64,000 nucleotides of DNA. Source: Galbula dea (taxonomy: Eukaryota > Chordata > Aves > Piciformes > Galbulidae). The translations under genes and the position numbers were made by a program. Each line of letters opens with the position of its first letter. Position 1 is the stretch's first letter. The DNA is taken from positions 1,116,001-1,180,000 of the forward strand of contig VWZX01009113.1 of assembly GCA_013399015.1 (NCBI GenBank), written 5' to 3'. Of the stretch, positions 26,401 to 37,712 are shown in pieces. Below the pieces are notes generated by a model that made no database searches, was not told the origin of the DNA, and saw only the letters and a program-made list of their open reading frames with translations.

Positions 26401-26550
26401 CACTGAAGATCCAAACAAGATTTCAGGAGGTGTCAGGTAAATATTGACAACAAACTAGTAAGTACAAATGTCACTATAATTTGCAACGTGAAGCAGTTGC
26501 TGAGCAGGCCCTCGGAAATTGCCACCTCAGAGAACATTATAGCAGAAGTA
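23451..26550. other. non-coding DNA, no gene recognised
   Basis: About 3.1 kb. ORFs at 24196-24408, 24647-24850 and 24735-25079 (all plus) have no motif. The block TTCCCAGTACAG(T/C)TCATG occurs twice, at 24761 and 24793, as a short local duplication. Confidence 0.55.
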
Positions 26551-26900
26551 AAGGTTTGAGAAAGGTGATAAAAATGGTTAGGAGCTTTGAAAAAGATCAC
26601 ACAAACAGACACTGAAATGGCTTCAGCTGTTTGTCTTAGAAAGGGGCTACAAAGGACAGAACATGATAGAAGTACATCAAACATGGGACCATACCAGTAA
26701 AAGGAGATGGGAAGTTTCTGTTCTCTGTTGCATAATATCGTAACAGGGAGGTGGGCAGTGAAACTGCAAAAGACAGAAATCAAAAACTAGCAACAGGAAA
26801 CCCTTTTCATACAACATGTAGTCAGACTGCAGAATTTATTTCCACTGGAGGCTGAAGACGCTAAGAACTTGAGAAAGCTATATAAGAAACTGGGTGTTTA
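26551..26900 (+). repeat. ancient, highly diverged CR1-type LINE remnant
   Basis: Three blocks occur in the order expected for the end of a CR1-clade ORF2. First is a CTTCAGCTGTTTGTCTTAGA / GGGGCTACAAAGGACAGAAC / ATGATAGAAGTACATCAAA block, equivalent to LFSLEKRRLRGDMIEVYK. Then GCATAATATCGTAACAGGG. Then AACCCTTTTCATACAACATG / TAGTCAGACTGCAGAATTTA / TTTCCACTGGAGG, equivalent to the FFTQRVVELWNSLP region. Similarity is to the old reptile and turtle CR1 lineages rather than to the young avian ones, and the frame is wrecked. The 116-codon minus-strand ORF at 26433-26783 is antisense to this remnant and is not a gene. Confidence 0.7.
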
Positions 26901-29900
26901 CAGGGCATAGTCCTACATTCTGAAACCACTGGGGTGCATGCTCTCAGACGACACACCTTGCACAGTAACATTCATGTTATGGACCCATATAGTCGAGTAA
27001 GAGAAGCACCATACTATCTTTGGGCATTAGTTTGTATTTGGAAGTCTTACATTGCAAGAGCAACCTCCTACCCCAGCTTGCATTACCACAATAATCAGAA
27101 GACAGTCCTGAAACCAAACTTGACCCAAGCCACAGTTTAAAAAAAACAACAAAAACCACACACAAAAAACCCCAACCAACTACTTACAAAATACAAATAC
27201 AGATTTTTTTAAAAAAAACAAACATAAATGTCTTTTTCCAGTGAAACTTTTGTAAGTCTCACTCACCCCTATAAAACCTCTGAAGAGGTTTTTTCATTAT
27301 GTACTGCTCACCTGGCAAGCCAATCTGATATCCTATATATCCCTGCAGGTGGGAGATTTCCTTTGGAAAGATCTTTTTCTTTTCACTGAAACTACTGACC
27401 ACCTCAGAACTATGCACAACTACTAACAAAGCAGCCACTTTCTGTAAGGTAAATGTATACTTTTATGCCTGACCAAGCAATGTTCAAACCTGAAGTTTTT
27501 TCACACATTAAAGCACACATTGTAACCCTTCACTTTCATATTTAGTTAAGTCTTATGAAGTACTGCTAATACAAACCAGACTCCTCTGACATTTTGGGGA
27601 TAGAAGAGTTTCCAAGAACAATGTTTGCTGAAGAACTGTATTACTAAATCCTGCATTCACCGTGGCAGGAAAAATTGTGAGGGTTAGATGTGAACGACCA
27701 ACTAGGAGGTTAAACTGGGTTTTACCAGTGAGAGCAGCAGTTGGAGACTGAGGTACCTCTTGATCAAAGCGTAAAGCATCCAGAAGTAGTTTTCAGTTCA
27801 ATGTTAAACTGAAAAGGGAGGGAGAAAAGAAGTGAAAAAGGTATGAAAGGAGAACTACAAGTGATATTCTGTTCCTTTTGTGGGCAGGTGTGGCCTTGGA
27901 AGAGGACACTTGACATGGTCCAAGGAGAGGAAATCCTGCTGGAGAACTACCCCAGACATGTTTACTGTATCTCAGATCTGCCCCCAGATCTGTTTCTCTA
28001 ATCTACACATGCCTACATAGAAAGGCTCTCTGGAGCTGTACTGCACCTTGCAGCCTCTCCACCACTCAGACAGGGGGTACTGAAACATGAAAGTACCAAA
28101 ATGAAACAGTAAAAATCTTATCTGAGCAATTTTCGTCTTGCTCAGGGAAATATCTTCTGCTTTCCTATGTCAACAAAACAATGCAATCAAGATAGCCACC
28201 TCAAACATAGATATTTAACTGATAGGGCAGATACTTATCTGCTACAGCTATGGGAAAGGAGAGACTGACCTTAAAATCTGCTGGCGTTTCTCTTCGCTGG
28301 TATTTTCTTACCTCCCATTACAGATCAAATTAATTTTGTTTCTGAATTCCCTTCAGAAACCACCTCCTCCCCTCCACCTCCCTCCCCTCTTTCAAACCTG
28401 GTAAACACAAGCATCTCAGGTACAAAATACTTCAGCAGAGAGCATGACTCCATCAAAGCTTAATAACTTTACACCCAGCAAGAATAATAGAAGCGGAGTT
28501 TCTTGAGTTGTAGCCATCATTTTTTATTAAACATTTCCTTCAAAGCTGTCAGGCCACTCATATCTAGTGAAAGCAAAGCTCTGATGTGGGGTAGTGCTGA
28601 AAGACTCTTAGAAAAGACGAGAGCCAATGTGACCATAATCACCAAAATTTCAATCTCACCAAGGCTATTAGAGGATATGCTGCTGGTTGCTACGAGTCAC
28701 ACAAAGATAACCGCTCTGGAAATTTCAACACATCTTAAGAGAATTAGATTTTTCTAAGCTGCGAATTGCATCTTTTCTCCCTCTTCCTCCACACCATACT
28801 CCCCCCTTTCCCTGTTTATGCCATTCTTCACTCAATTTTGCTTCCTGCACATGGCAGGCAGGGGACTCTGCACTAAGCATATCAGAGGCCTGGCATGCTT
28901 TCAGTATTTGATGAGGATGACTGCAAAGTTAGCTGCTAGAGATCAGTCTGAAGGGGAAGAATAGGAAGAACAGATTACCTCACAGGTCCTTGCAGCAGGC
29001 TACAGTAATGTCCCCTAAGCCACCTGGGAACCCCAAGATAGAAGAGAGGATGAATGGATCTAGACCCTGATCTGATCTGCAATTCCCATGTCCTCAGGAG
29101 AGCTCAACAGCAGAAACAAGTGACATGACCTGCTTTTTTAAGCCAATGAACATCTGCCACAGCATTGCTTTTCAGGAACGCACACCCCTCACTTGGATAG
29201 ACCCAAACTGAGACGTTCTAAATGTTCCTGTGGCAATAGTGACTCTGACTGCCTTCTGATATGCAGAGATGTCTTGTGGTTAAAGAAAGTAGACTAGAAG
29301 CCAGAGTAGGGACTTCCAGTTCTAATAATTGAGTTGTCTTAATCTATTCTTTGCATGGATTATCCAGATTACCAAATGTCCGTGTCATAGATGCAGAGAC
29401 AGTTCAGGTCAGGCACAGCATCACAAACGTGTCCAGACTGGTTTTAGTATCATCTCGGTTCCAGTAACGGCACAGCCAATGAAGCACAGCCCAGAGCCAG
29501 AACTAATAAACTCTGCTAGGCTTAATCTGGTACCATGCTAGCTCTAGGATTCACAATACACAGATGTCCCAAGGCTTTCCTATGTATCTTGCTAAACACC
29601 AACTGCACTTCCTTGCTTTAACCTGACCTGACTCCACAAAGACACTTCACCCACTCTTCACTCAGATTCCAAGAACTGTGTACTTGAGCAAGAGCTATCT
29701 ATCAAGTACCAGCATTGCTCCATGTTGAGGCAGATGAATCATCCTGAAAACCTGGGAGCATAATGAAGAAACTTTCCCCCAGCTCTAGAACCAGCAAATC
29801 TGGTCCATAATCAGAGGTGATTAGAGCGATGAGTCCCAAGCCCTATATATGATGGAAGCATCAAGCTCCACACTACAGTTAGACATGCTATTTCACTTTC

Positions 29901-30690
29901 TCCATTTTCTTGGACAGCCCAACCATCTAGAACACTGGGTAAAGAAACAGTTTAAAAAGATGTAAAACTATAACAGAAGTAACATTATATCTGTGGCTTC
30001 CAAGGTCTTAGCTGATACATGTGAATCACTGTCATTCACCTCAAAGGTTACTGTTACAGCAGTCAATTGACAACCAGCTAAATTTGCCAGTTCAGTTCTA
30101 ACTGACTCTCAGTGAAGGCAGGTCTCATTTTAAAGTTCACGAAACCCAATATAAAAGTCACTTTATCTCTTATTTTAATATATAGATTCTGCTCAGAAAG
30201 CAGAGGTGAGAAGTTTGTGATCTGTGTAGTGAAATGAGATTTGTTTAGCTGCAGGAATAGTTGTGTGAATTTGCCTTTCACCAGCAACATCAGAAACCTG
30301 GAAGATACTTCATGACTGATGGGAGCTGCGTCCTTCTTTCCTGTCCAAATCCTAAACTATATTGCAAGTTATATCTTGGAAGGAATCAATATATCTGCAG
30401 TAATGCTTTAAAGAGAGCTCTTAACTACCAAGATGAGATTCTAGCTCTACTACCAATCACAACACACAAGATCTGAGAAGATCACAACTGGATGTAAAAG
30501 GCTTAGCAGAAGATGGCTTGGATATTTTAAAAACATAACCTTTTTGGTAAGACTGTCACACAAGGACTCATCCAAACCCAAACTTGTCCCCAAATATGTA
30601 GCGTTCGATTCAGAAATTTTCTCCTGCTGACTAGGATATCACATTATTAGAAGTGAAGGAGGGAAAACTACTCCAAGCTCCGCTATGCAA
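26901..30690. other. non-coding DNA, no gene recognised
   Basis: About 3.8 kb. ORFs at 26934-27165, 28503-28757, 29329-29541 and 30078-30476 are short and motif-free. A pyrimidine-rich patch (CCTCCCCTCC-type) lies near 28360-28395 and an A-rich patch near 27138-27230. Confidence 0.55.
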
Positions 30691-30770
30691 TGGTTGTGTG
30701 TGCCTTGCCAATTACTGATTTCTTGATGCCTCACAGTTTGTTCCCCTGCAAAGCAGGGAAGTATTTTTTT
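30691..30770 (+). repeat. MIR-like ancient SINE fragment
   Basis: GATGCCTCACAGTTTGTTCCCC, then TGCAAAGCAGGGAAGTA parallels the MIR core order TGCCTCAGTTTCCCC, then ATCTGTAAAATGGGGATAA. The match is short and diverged, so this is a tentative call made from memory of the consensus. Confidence 0.35.
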
Positions 30771-30994
30771 TAAACTGTGGAACACAGATATTACATCAGA
30801 GAAGTAAAAGAACATAGCCCAAATCTCCAGATGACATGAAGCAAAAGTACTCTCTCAGTTGTTTCCACTCTACCAAAACTGTGAATGAAAAAATGCATAA
30901 CTGGAAGCCTCATTAAATATCCTCCGATTCCCAGGATATCAAAGGAAATAAAAAGGGTCAAACCCTTGCTATTGCAATGAATCAGATGTGGAAC

Positions 30995-31115
30995 ACAAAT
31001 GTGGAAAAAGGGTCTAGAAGAGATAAGTGACTTAATTAGGACCACACTAAGTTAGCAGGACAGCCAGTTCTTATTTCAGATCCATTTGCCTTAGGCTTTT
31101 AACTCTGTTGTATCA
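30995..31115 (-). repeat. MIR-like ancient SINE fragment
   Basis: The plus strand shows a TGTGGAAAAAGGG block, then AGAGATAAGTGACTTAATTA, then GGACCACACTAAGTTAGCAG, then TTTTAACTCTGTTGTA. This follows the reverse complement of MIR (ACAGATGAGGAAACTGAGG, AGAGGTTAAGTAACTTGCCC, GGTCACACAGCTAGTAAG, then CTCTTAACCACTACGCTA). Order and spacing fit; identity is low. Confidence 0.45.
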
Positions 31116-33528
31116 CAAAACTTCTTGGAAGCTCAGACCTTGAATTCAAGGACTGCACAGAGGTTCTTTAATCCTTTGCAAATGTTTCTGATATGTTTCT
31201 CTAAGTACTGTGAGTTACTACTTCATTTTATGCTGTTCACATACAATTATAAAATACATTGTGCTCTTTAGCCTCTCAGGTCCTCAGAATTCAAAGTTAG
31301 TCACCTTAAATTTCAAAAGCGAAGGTGTGAAATACAAGCTAGAGAGTCACAAACTCCAGAAATCAGAAAATCTCTTATTTCAACAGGACAAAAAAGCAAA
31401 TCTTAAGTATCTTGCTACCCCTTTGAGAAACTTCAGAAGAACAGCTTTCAATGTTATTTCTTGTTAGTTCTCCAATTTTCAAGTTGTTTGTCTCCCCTGA
31501 CCTTCCTCCAGCATCTCTCTGGCATAAGGTAGGCCAGCTTTCTGCAGCCGAGATGCCTACCAGACCCCATCCTTCAAGCCAGATCCCCCTGAGGACTCAG
31601 ACTCTTAACCAACCAGAACAAGCCATCCCATTCTGCCACCTCCGTGATACCAGTCACAAGTGGACAATGACCGGTATGTATTCCATAAAAGCAAGCGGGT
31701 GAGCACCTGTACATGCCCAAAAAGAAAATGCTACCCACCCACTTAGTAAATACATTTCAGATTGGATATCGCTGAGTGCTGTGGTCTTGTTCTTGTGGTT
31801 ACCTCACCGTAAATTCCACCATGACAACCACAGTAAAATTTTGCTTCTCCATAGCTATCTCATTACTGCTAATTCAGCCACAGTGGCATGGGGCTGAGCT
31901 GTGCCTGGAATCTGGCCCATGACCTAGCCATTAGTTTCACAGCCTTAGCAAATTTATTCTTTTCCAGCTACAAGTTAGTTAAGCCTTAACCTTCCCATAA
32001 GGAGTCGAGTGAGAATGAATGGCTGTGTCCAGTACTCTGTGCCTAAGGGAAGATTCATTTTGGTCACAGTTAGCAGTTCCAACATCTTGCAGATGAAGAA
32101 AGCTTTAATGAAAAGACACTGAACCGCATCTTAGGCTCCCAGCTGTTTTGTGACGCGGGTGATGAAACAGGCTTGCTAAAAACATCTCACCAGAAATACA
32201 ATCCAACCAAATATAGCTCTAGTCCCCTTATGTGACTGTAAGAGGGTGTACATTGAGATGAGACATCTTGGCATACAAGCTCAAGAGCTATGCCATGACT
32301 TTCTTCCTTTAATAAAGCCTTCTTGCAGCCATGTGCTACATACAATCCTGAATTGAATGGGCTGAAATAATTATACTTGCAGTAAACATCAGGATTCTCT
32401 TAAAATTTTTCTGGTACATTTTCATAAATCTTACAACCTTCTTCCAGGACAAAAATTTCCTTCACCGAGCACTCGCATGCACCCACTTCTTTAAAGAACA
32501 CTTTAGCTACTAAGCAGCATACAACATCATCATGTAGCTAGCTGGTCAAAGCATGAGGTGAGGGAGACTGCACCATCCCTTTGAGCAAAAAAAGGATTTT
32601 TTTTCGTATAAGAGCCAAGCCTTGATATAAATCAGAAGACTCAATATAGCAGCTTTACACTTGAAGTGTTTGAATTAGCGAATCCTCTGATCTCTAGTAG
32701 GGACTCAGTAACAGTTTGTCTCTAGGGGCTCGGTACTGTTCTCCCACAACTGCACAAAGTGAAGTGAAACCTAAAGTAAATCAGGTAAAAGTATAGCTAA
32801 AAACAATCTCAAAACAACAGAATGGACAAAAGACCTTACCACTGCTATTAGAGTCAAGACAGAACAGGCAGTAGTTATCTGATTCTAGAACTAATTACAG
32901 GCAGAAAAGTTTAAGTAATTTTATACACACAGATAAAGTTAAGCTACAATAGATTTAAAGACCCAAGGCCTGACAAGTTTTAAGGCCTGGTATGGCCAAT
33001 TATTATTAAAAAAACTTGAGTTCTATTACCAGTACTTGGAAAACCAAATCATCTGAGGGTCTGGATTACAGACCCACAGACAGGAAACAGAGTCAGGAAG
33101 GCACCATTTCAAAACACTAGAAAACTACAACCATTTAGGTTCCAGTCTGTATTCCAGCTAATCTGCATGTATCAGTTCAAAAGGACAAAGCAAGAACACA
33201 GAGACCAGCCTGCAAACCAGACAAGACAGCAGGAAAAATAGTGTAAGGTTTGGAACCGAATCATGAAGCTGAGTAGGAGCTAGAACAATCACTCAGGAAC
33301 CAAGGAGTATCATGTAAGAGACAGAAGCAGGCAGGGAAGTGGCCTGAGCAGTTTACAGCTCTCATGGAGCTTCTGTGCAGATCCTCATTTCGTGCCAGCT
33401 TAGTACTTGCTGGTATTGGGCTTGAAGAGTTCAACACTTCAGCCCCTGCTTGACAGTAAATGCAGTTGGTGTCTCTCCACCCGTACAATCCAGGTCAAGG
33501 AAATAAGGGTCAGACATTACAACAGATC

Positions 33529-33532
<4 letters not shown>
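31116..33532. other. non-coding DNA, no gene recognised
   Basis: About 2.4 kb. The adjacent plus-strand ORFs at 31210-31467 and 31451-31702 are AT-rich and motif-free. No repeat was recognised. Confidence 0.55.
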
Positions 33533-33561
<29 letters not shown>

Positions 33562-33562
33562 N
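33533..33562. repeat. poly(A) run ending in an N
   Basis: Twenty-nine A followed by a single N at 33562. A homopolymer of this length is hard to read; the N most likely marks a contig end inside it, so the true length is unknown. ORFs translated through it are artefacts. Confidence 0.85.
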
Positions 33563-34296
33563 GGCTTTTGCATCATATCTGATGCATGCTTATTTTTCTG
33601 GACACTGTTGGAAGCATAAGCTTTCATTTTAAAAGATAAGGAAGGCACACCAGTGAGATAAGAATATGTAGTTATAAATATAACCAAAGTAGGCATCATA
33701 CCTCCAAACTGGAATAAGCAGCCAAGGAAGTATCTCTTGTAGACAGATCCTATAACACATCTGATATGGCAGCTCAAGCACAGAAAGCCAACACAAAAAC
33801 AATTCTATCTTATAGTTCATCAGGAGTAACTTTTTTGATTCCATTTGCTTTAAAATCCTCCTTTGTACCTTTGTAATGGCAGAAGCAAAGCCAGAACCCT
33901 CTGAAGGCAAAATGGGACAGAAAAATGCATGAAAGCACCTTCCTCCTAACTGGCAGACACATATTATCTGATCTCATCTCACAACGAGGGAAGGGCCAAA
34001 AGTCAAATCCTTCAAGGCAACATCAGGATATCTAGTTGTGTTCCTGACTAGAAACACACACCAAACTAAGGATAGAAAGATAGATTGCTGGTCTCTGCAG
34101 GACATCAGTACTGACAATAAAGAAAATATAATCCCAGCAACCATTAATTTTACTTCACTCTTTTCAACTTGTAGTGCCATGTAAAGTCAGAGAGAAAAAC
34201 ATGACGCAAACACACAAAGGAGATTATCAGAAGAAAATCTTGCTGTAGGTAGACTTTATCCTAGAAAAAGCCCACGCATTATCAGTAATTATTTAA
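33563..34296. other. non-coding DNA, no gene recognised
   Basis: About 730 bp. A 93-codon minus-strand ORF (33629-33910) and a 68-codon one (33974-34180) show no recognisable family and low-information composition. Confidence 0.5.
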
Positions 34297-34301
34297 TACT
34301 C
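34297..34301. repeat. 5-bp target-site duplication, left copy
   Basis: TACTC directly before the TG of the minus-strand solo LTR; identical to 34922-34926. Confidence 0.82.
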
Positions 34302-34921
34302 TGTCACAGTTTAACCCCACTGGCAACCAAGTCCTACACAGCTGCTTGCTCACTCCCCCTGTGGCAGAACAGGGAAGAGAATCAGGAGGGCAAAAGGAGA
34401 AAACCCATGGGTTGAGGGATAGACTATTTAATAGGTAGAGCAAAACCCATCCACCAAAGCTAAGCAAAAAAAAAAAANNNNNNNNNNNNNNNNNNNNAAA
34501 AAAAAAAAAAAAAAGGAATTCATTCACCACTTCCCATCAACAGGATAGTGTACAGCCATCCCCAGGAAAGCAGGGCTCCACCATGCATAATACTTACCTG
34601 GGAAGACATTATCATCCCTCCAAATGTCCCCACCGTCACCTTCTTCCCCAGCTTTATATGCTGAGCATGATAACTCAAGGTCTGGGATACCCCTTTGGTC
34701 AGTTTGGTTCAGCTGTCTCCCCTCCTGAGTCCTTGTGCACCACCAGCCTACTCACTGGTGGGGTGATGCGAAAGGCAGAAGCAGCCTTGACTCTGCGTAA
34801 GCTCTGCCCCATAATAACAAAAATATCCGTTATCAACACTGTTTCCAGCACAAATCCAGAACATAGCCCCCCAACAGCTACTACAAAGAAAATTAACTCT
34901 ACCCAAGCCAAAACCAGCACA
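34302..34921 (-). mobile_element. solo LTR of an avian endogenous retrovirus, minus strand
   Basis: The element runs from TGTCACAGTTTAACCCC (its 3' end) to AAAACCAGCACA (its 5' end). It is flanked by an exact 5-bp duplication, TACTC, at 34297-34301 and 34922-34926. On the minus strand a TATAAA-type box lies at 34653-34658 and an ATTAAA polyadenylation signal at 34427-34432, in the right order for U3-R-U5. The 5' end, with TGTGCTGGTTTTGG and GGGTAGAGTTAATTTTCTT, is a pattern I know as a common bird LTR. No internal retroviral genes flank it. A T-rich tract downstream of the TATA box has expanded and contains the 20-N gap. The ORFs inside (34583-34930 plus, 34699-34920 minus) are incidental. 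Confidence 0.88.
34478..34497. other. assembly gap of 20 N inside an A run
   Basis: Twelve A (34466-34477), 20 N, then 17 A (34498-34514), inside the solo LTR. The round number of N suggests a placeholder, so the real length of the tract is unknown. Confidence 0.95.
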
Positions 34922-34926
34922 TACTC
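34922..34926. repeat. 5-bp target-site duplication, right copy
   Basis: TACTC directly after the terminal CA of the minus-strand solo LTR; identical to 34297-34301. Confidence 0.82.
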
Positions 34927-36629
34927 CTAGTACAACTAGTAGAGATCCCTACACATTATTTTATAATAAATGACGGTGAATTGTAACCAGAACTATCTGC
35001 ACTTTTTGTAGACCCATAAGAGGAAAAGGGGGAGGGAAACAGGGTCAAGCACTTCCTAGGTGCTTTTTGCTTCTTCTGTGGCCACATTTAAGACAAGACA
35101 GCTTTCCTGGTTAGGCATAGGAATAGCTTTATCTCCAGGTTATAAGGTCCTCAAAAAACCTAGTAACAAAGCTGACAACTTCTAGAGAATTATATATCCA
35201 GTAACAGAGAAACATTGTGCAATTCTGACAAAGCCAGCCAGTATTTAATGCATCAGCTCCTTAGAAATGGTTGATTTAGATGGTGATTAAAGGAGCAAAG
35301 TATTTCTATGCAGAAAAGCATGTCTGCTGCCTTAAAGGAGCAGTTATTTGTCTAAAGGTTAAAATAAAATATTCTCTACTTGCTTTTGTAAAGCTCTAAT
35401 TATTTAAACAAAGTTTTTTTAAAAACCCTGTACTATACAAATACTTTATTTTTTTGTCATTCTGTAGCTATTCAACAACAAAATAGGTTCGCATTCACCT
35501 TTCCTGACCACTTTCACAAACACTAAAACAAGGTTCTTGTCCTCATACTGCAAATGCTGCAGGAAGATGTTATTTAATGAAGGAACTAAGTATAGTCTAA
35601 ATCTTTATACTTTTTCACTTCCCAAGACATTCACAAGCCTATGATACAAACATCAGCACGAAGAATGAATCCCTAAATCCAAAGTAATCATTTAGGACTG
35701 AGTGGGCATTATTGTGCAAGAAGCTAAGACAATTCTGCATGCAAAAAAACAAGCTTTATTCCTACTCAGATTTCAGAAAGAACTCTGGAATTGTTGTTGA
35801 GACAAGTTATGAAGTGAGTATTCCCACCATCTACCTCTTCAGCGACAAAATTTTATTATTAGCTCTATTTCATTCCCTTCTCTTATTAGGTAATTAGGTA
35901 ATTCTCTTATTAGGTAAGTGCAGTACTACCTGTACCATATGCACATTCCCAAAGATTAAAATGCAGCAGTTTAAAAATTTCATTACTTTCCCATTGCAGA
36001 AGTGAGAAAATTAACTTGTTCATATGAGCAGAATAGAGTGATGGGGCTACATTGAAGGAAGAAAGAAGTGCTCATCAAAATTCCTGCTGAAATGCAAAGA
36101 AGTTTAAGCTGGCAGTACAGCTCTGACAGCAAGCAAAGCCAGAGTGCCCTGTGCTGGTGTGAAGCGTTGCTGGCAGCAGGGAGGGTAGCTCTGGCAGTAC
36201 TCCAGAGCCATGAACGCCTGCAGGTATCCGGTGCATCCCTTGTGCCTGCTCAGGTGCTCATTTGAATCCAGGCAGCAAGTCCTTGAAATTAAACACAAAG
36301 TCAAGAGACTAACTTCTAAGTGCTTTTCTGCATAATGAGGATATGATTGGACTTGTTTATCGTTCAAGCAGTTAAGAAATACCTGTGGTAATATCCATTT
36401 CCCAAAATTCCCAATCTCATTCCCCTCCCCAGCCAAGTAAGGTTTTCTGTTCTCTATTGTTTAACTATCATCCTGATCACAAACTCCTCCCACTGGCGAC
36501 AGGAGTTCCTACTATTCTAAGGCAGGCTGGAGGAAACTAAGTAAGCTTCACAAGAAGATTTTGCAAAAGATGTGAACACTGCTTCCTAGATAATATTGCT
36601 GGGTGCGTAGGAACAACTGTACCACTAAG
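34927..36629. other. non-coding DNA, no gene recognised
   Basis: About 1.7 kb. A 16-bp block, TTCTCTTATTAGGTAA, occurs at 35878-35893 and again at 35902-35917 (period 24). A patch at about 36105-36260 is richer in GC than its surroundings, with open frames on both strands, but carries no motif. Confidence 0.5.
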
Positions 36630-36760
36630 ATGGCATGCAGGCTGGCAGGCTAGTGGGTTGATCAAGGATGGGTTGGTAAGACAGACTTGTAGTTCAGCAA
36701 GTGAAAGTACAGAATCCTGCACCTGGGGAAGGAACAATCCCAGGCACTAGTACCTGCTGC
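36630..36760 (+). repeat. internal CR1 LINE scrap
   Basis: The segment GTTCAGCAAGTGAAAGTACA, GAATCCTGCACCTGGGGAAG, then GAACAATCCCAGGCACTAGT (36691-36750) follows the CR1 ORF2 block FNKAKCKVLHLGRGNPRHKY. The bases to its left, from about 36630, fit more loosely. It is an internal piece without the usual 3' end, so it was cut on both sides after insertion or is part of a rearranged copy. Confidence 0.6.
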
Positions 36761-37651
36761 CATCCACCCAAATAAGGTTTTCCTACTAAAAATAAGTAAT
36801 GCTGTTCAAATAATGTGTTAAGAAGCTTTTGCTTTTCTGTTCTTTAAACTGTGATACAGCTTCACCCCAATTCCATAAGTAGTAAGGAAGGGAGAATACA
36901 ATTTCCTTTTGTTGTTCAGGAAGTGGGATAATTTCCTCTGAGTTTTTTAATTTCTGGCACAAGCTGCCAGCACACATTTGTTGAGCTTCTTGGCATTCTG
37001 ATCTTGCCTCTGGCACTACTGCTTGCTTAGAGCCTGAAGAAATTGTTCTCCTAATTCCTTAAATTTCATGTTGCTTCTCCTGTCCACCTTCAAATCTCAA
37101 CAGCTCTCACAGAAACTGGCTGCGATACCACGTCTCTTGCTGATATGTGGTGAATTCTTCATCTCATTTTTCCTCAGCAACACACCTGCCAATTCTTCCT
37201 TGGAAATTGCTTATAACCAGCTGTTAACAGATACTGATAGAACCAAGTAGCCAATGATCTAAAACAGGCACAGAGGGAGGACATGGCAAAGGTGACTTTT
37301 ACAGTGTTTTGCCAGCTACCAATTTTGACCCAGTACCATCTCATTTCCTTCTCTCCTCCCTCCTGCACCTCTCTCCTCCTGGAGCAAGGAGCAAGCTGCT
37401 GCTTTACAAGCAATTTTCTGCTTAGATAGCTTTGGCTAAAGAAACAAAGCAAACAGATCACCAATAGATGCCAGTGTTAGTTACAGAAAGGTTCCCAGCC
37501 TTAAATTTTAGGACTCATTACACACAAACACTCACTCTCTTCCCCTCCATGGTTAAAAAAAAAAAAATGGACCACCATTATTCCATTTAGGAAGTGGATC
37601 CTCAATGAATCCTCCCTCCACTCTTCCCCACTGAAGTCCCTGCTGCCACCA
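36761..37651. other. non-coding DNA, no gene recognised
   Basis: About 890 bp between two CR1 scraps. Includes an A run at about 37554-37567. The 96-codon minus-strand ORF at 37174-37464 has no motif. Confidence 0.5.
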
Positions 37652-37712
37652 CCTAGAATATAGAATCATCATGGTTGGAAAGGACCTTCAAGATCATCAA
37701 GTCCAACCGATA
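37652..37712 (-). repeat. CR1 LINE, last 60 bp only, minus strand
   Basis: The plus strand reads AGAATATAGAATCATCATGG, then TTGGAAAGGACCTTCAAGAT, then CATCAAGTCCAACCG. This is the reverse complement of a CR1 3' terminus (CGGTTGGACTTGATGATC, then CCTTTCCAACC, then TGATTCTA). The shortness reflects very early termination of reverse transcription. The CTTGATGATC variant differs from the 21.2 and 57.9 kb copies. Confidence 0.85.

Noticed and set aside
26433..26783. 116-codon minus-strand ORF with hydrophobic segments, considered as a membrane protein exon
   Set aside because: It lies mostly antisense to a plus-strand ancient CR1-type remnant and has no motif of its own.
34282..34530. 82-codon minus-strand ORF with a Phe run
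   Set aside because: The Phe run is the translation of the A tract and the 20-N gap inside an LTR.
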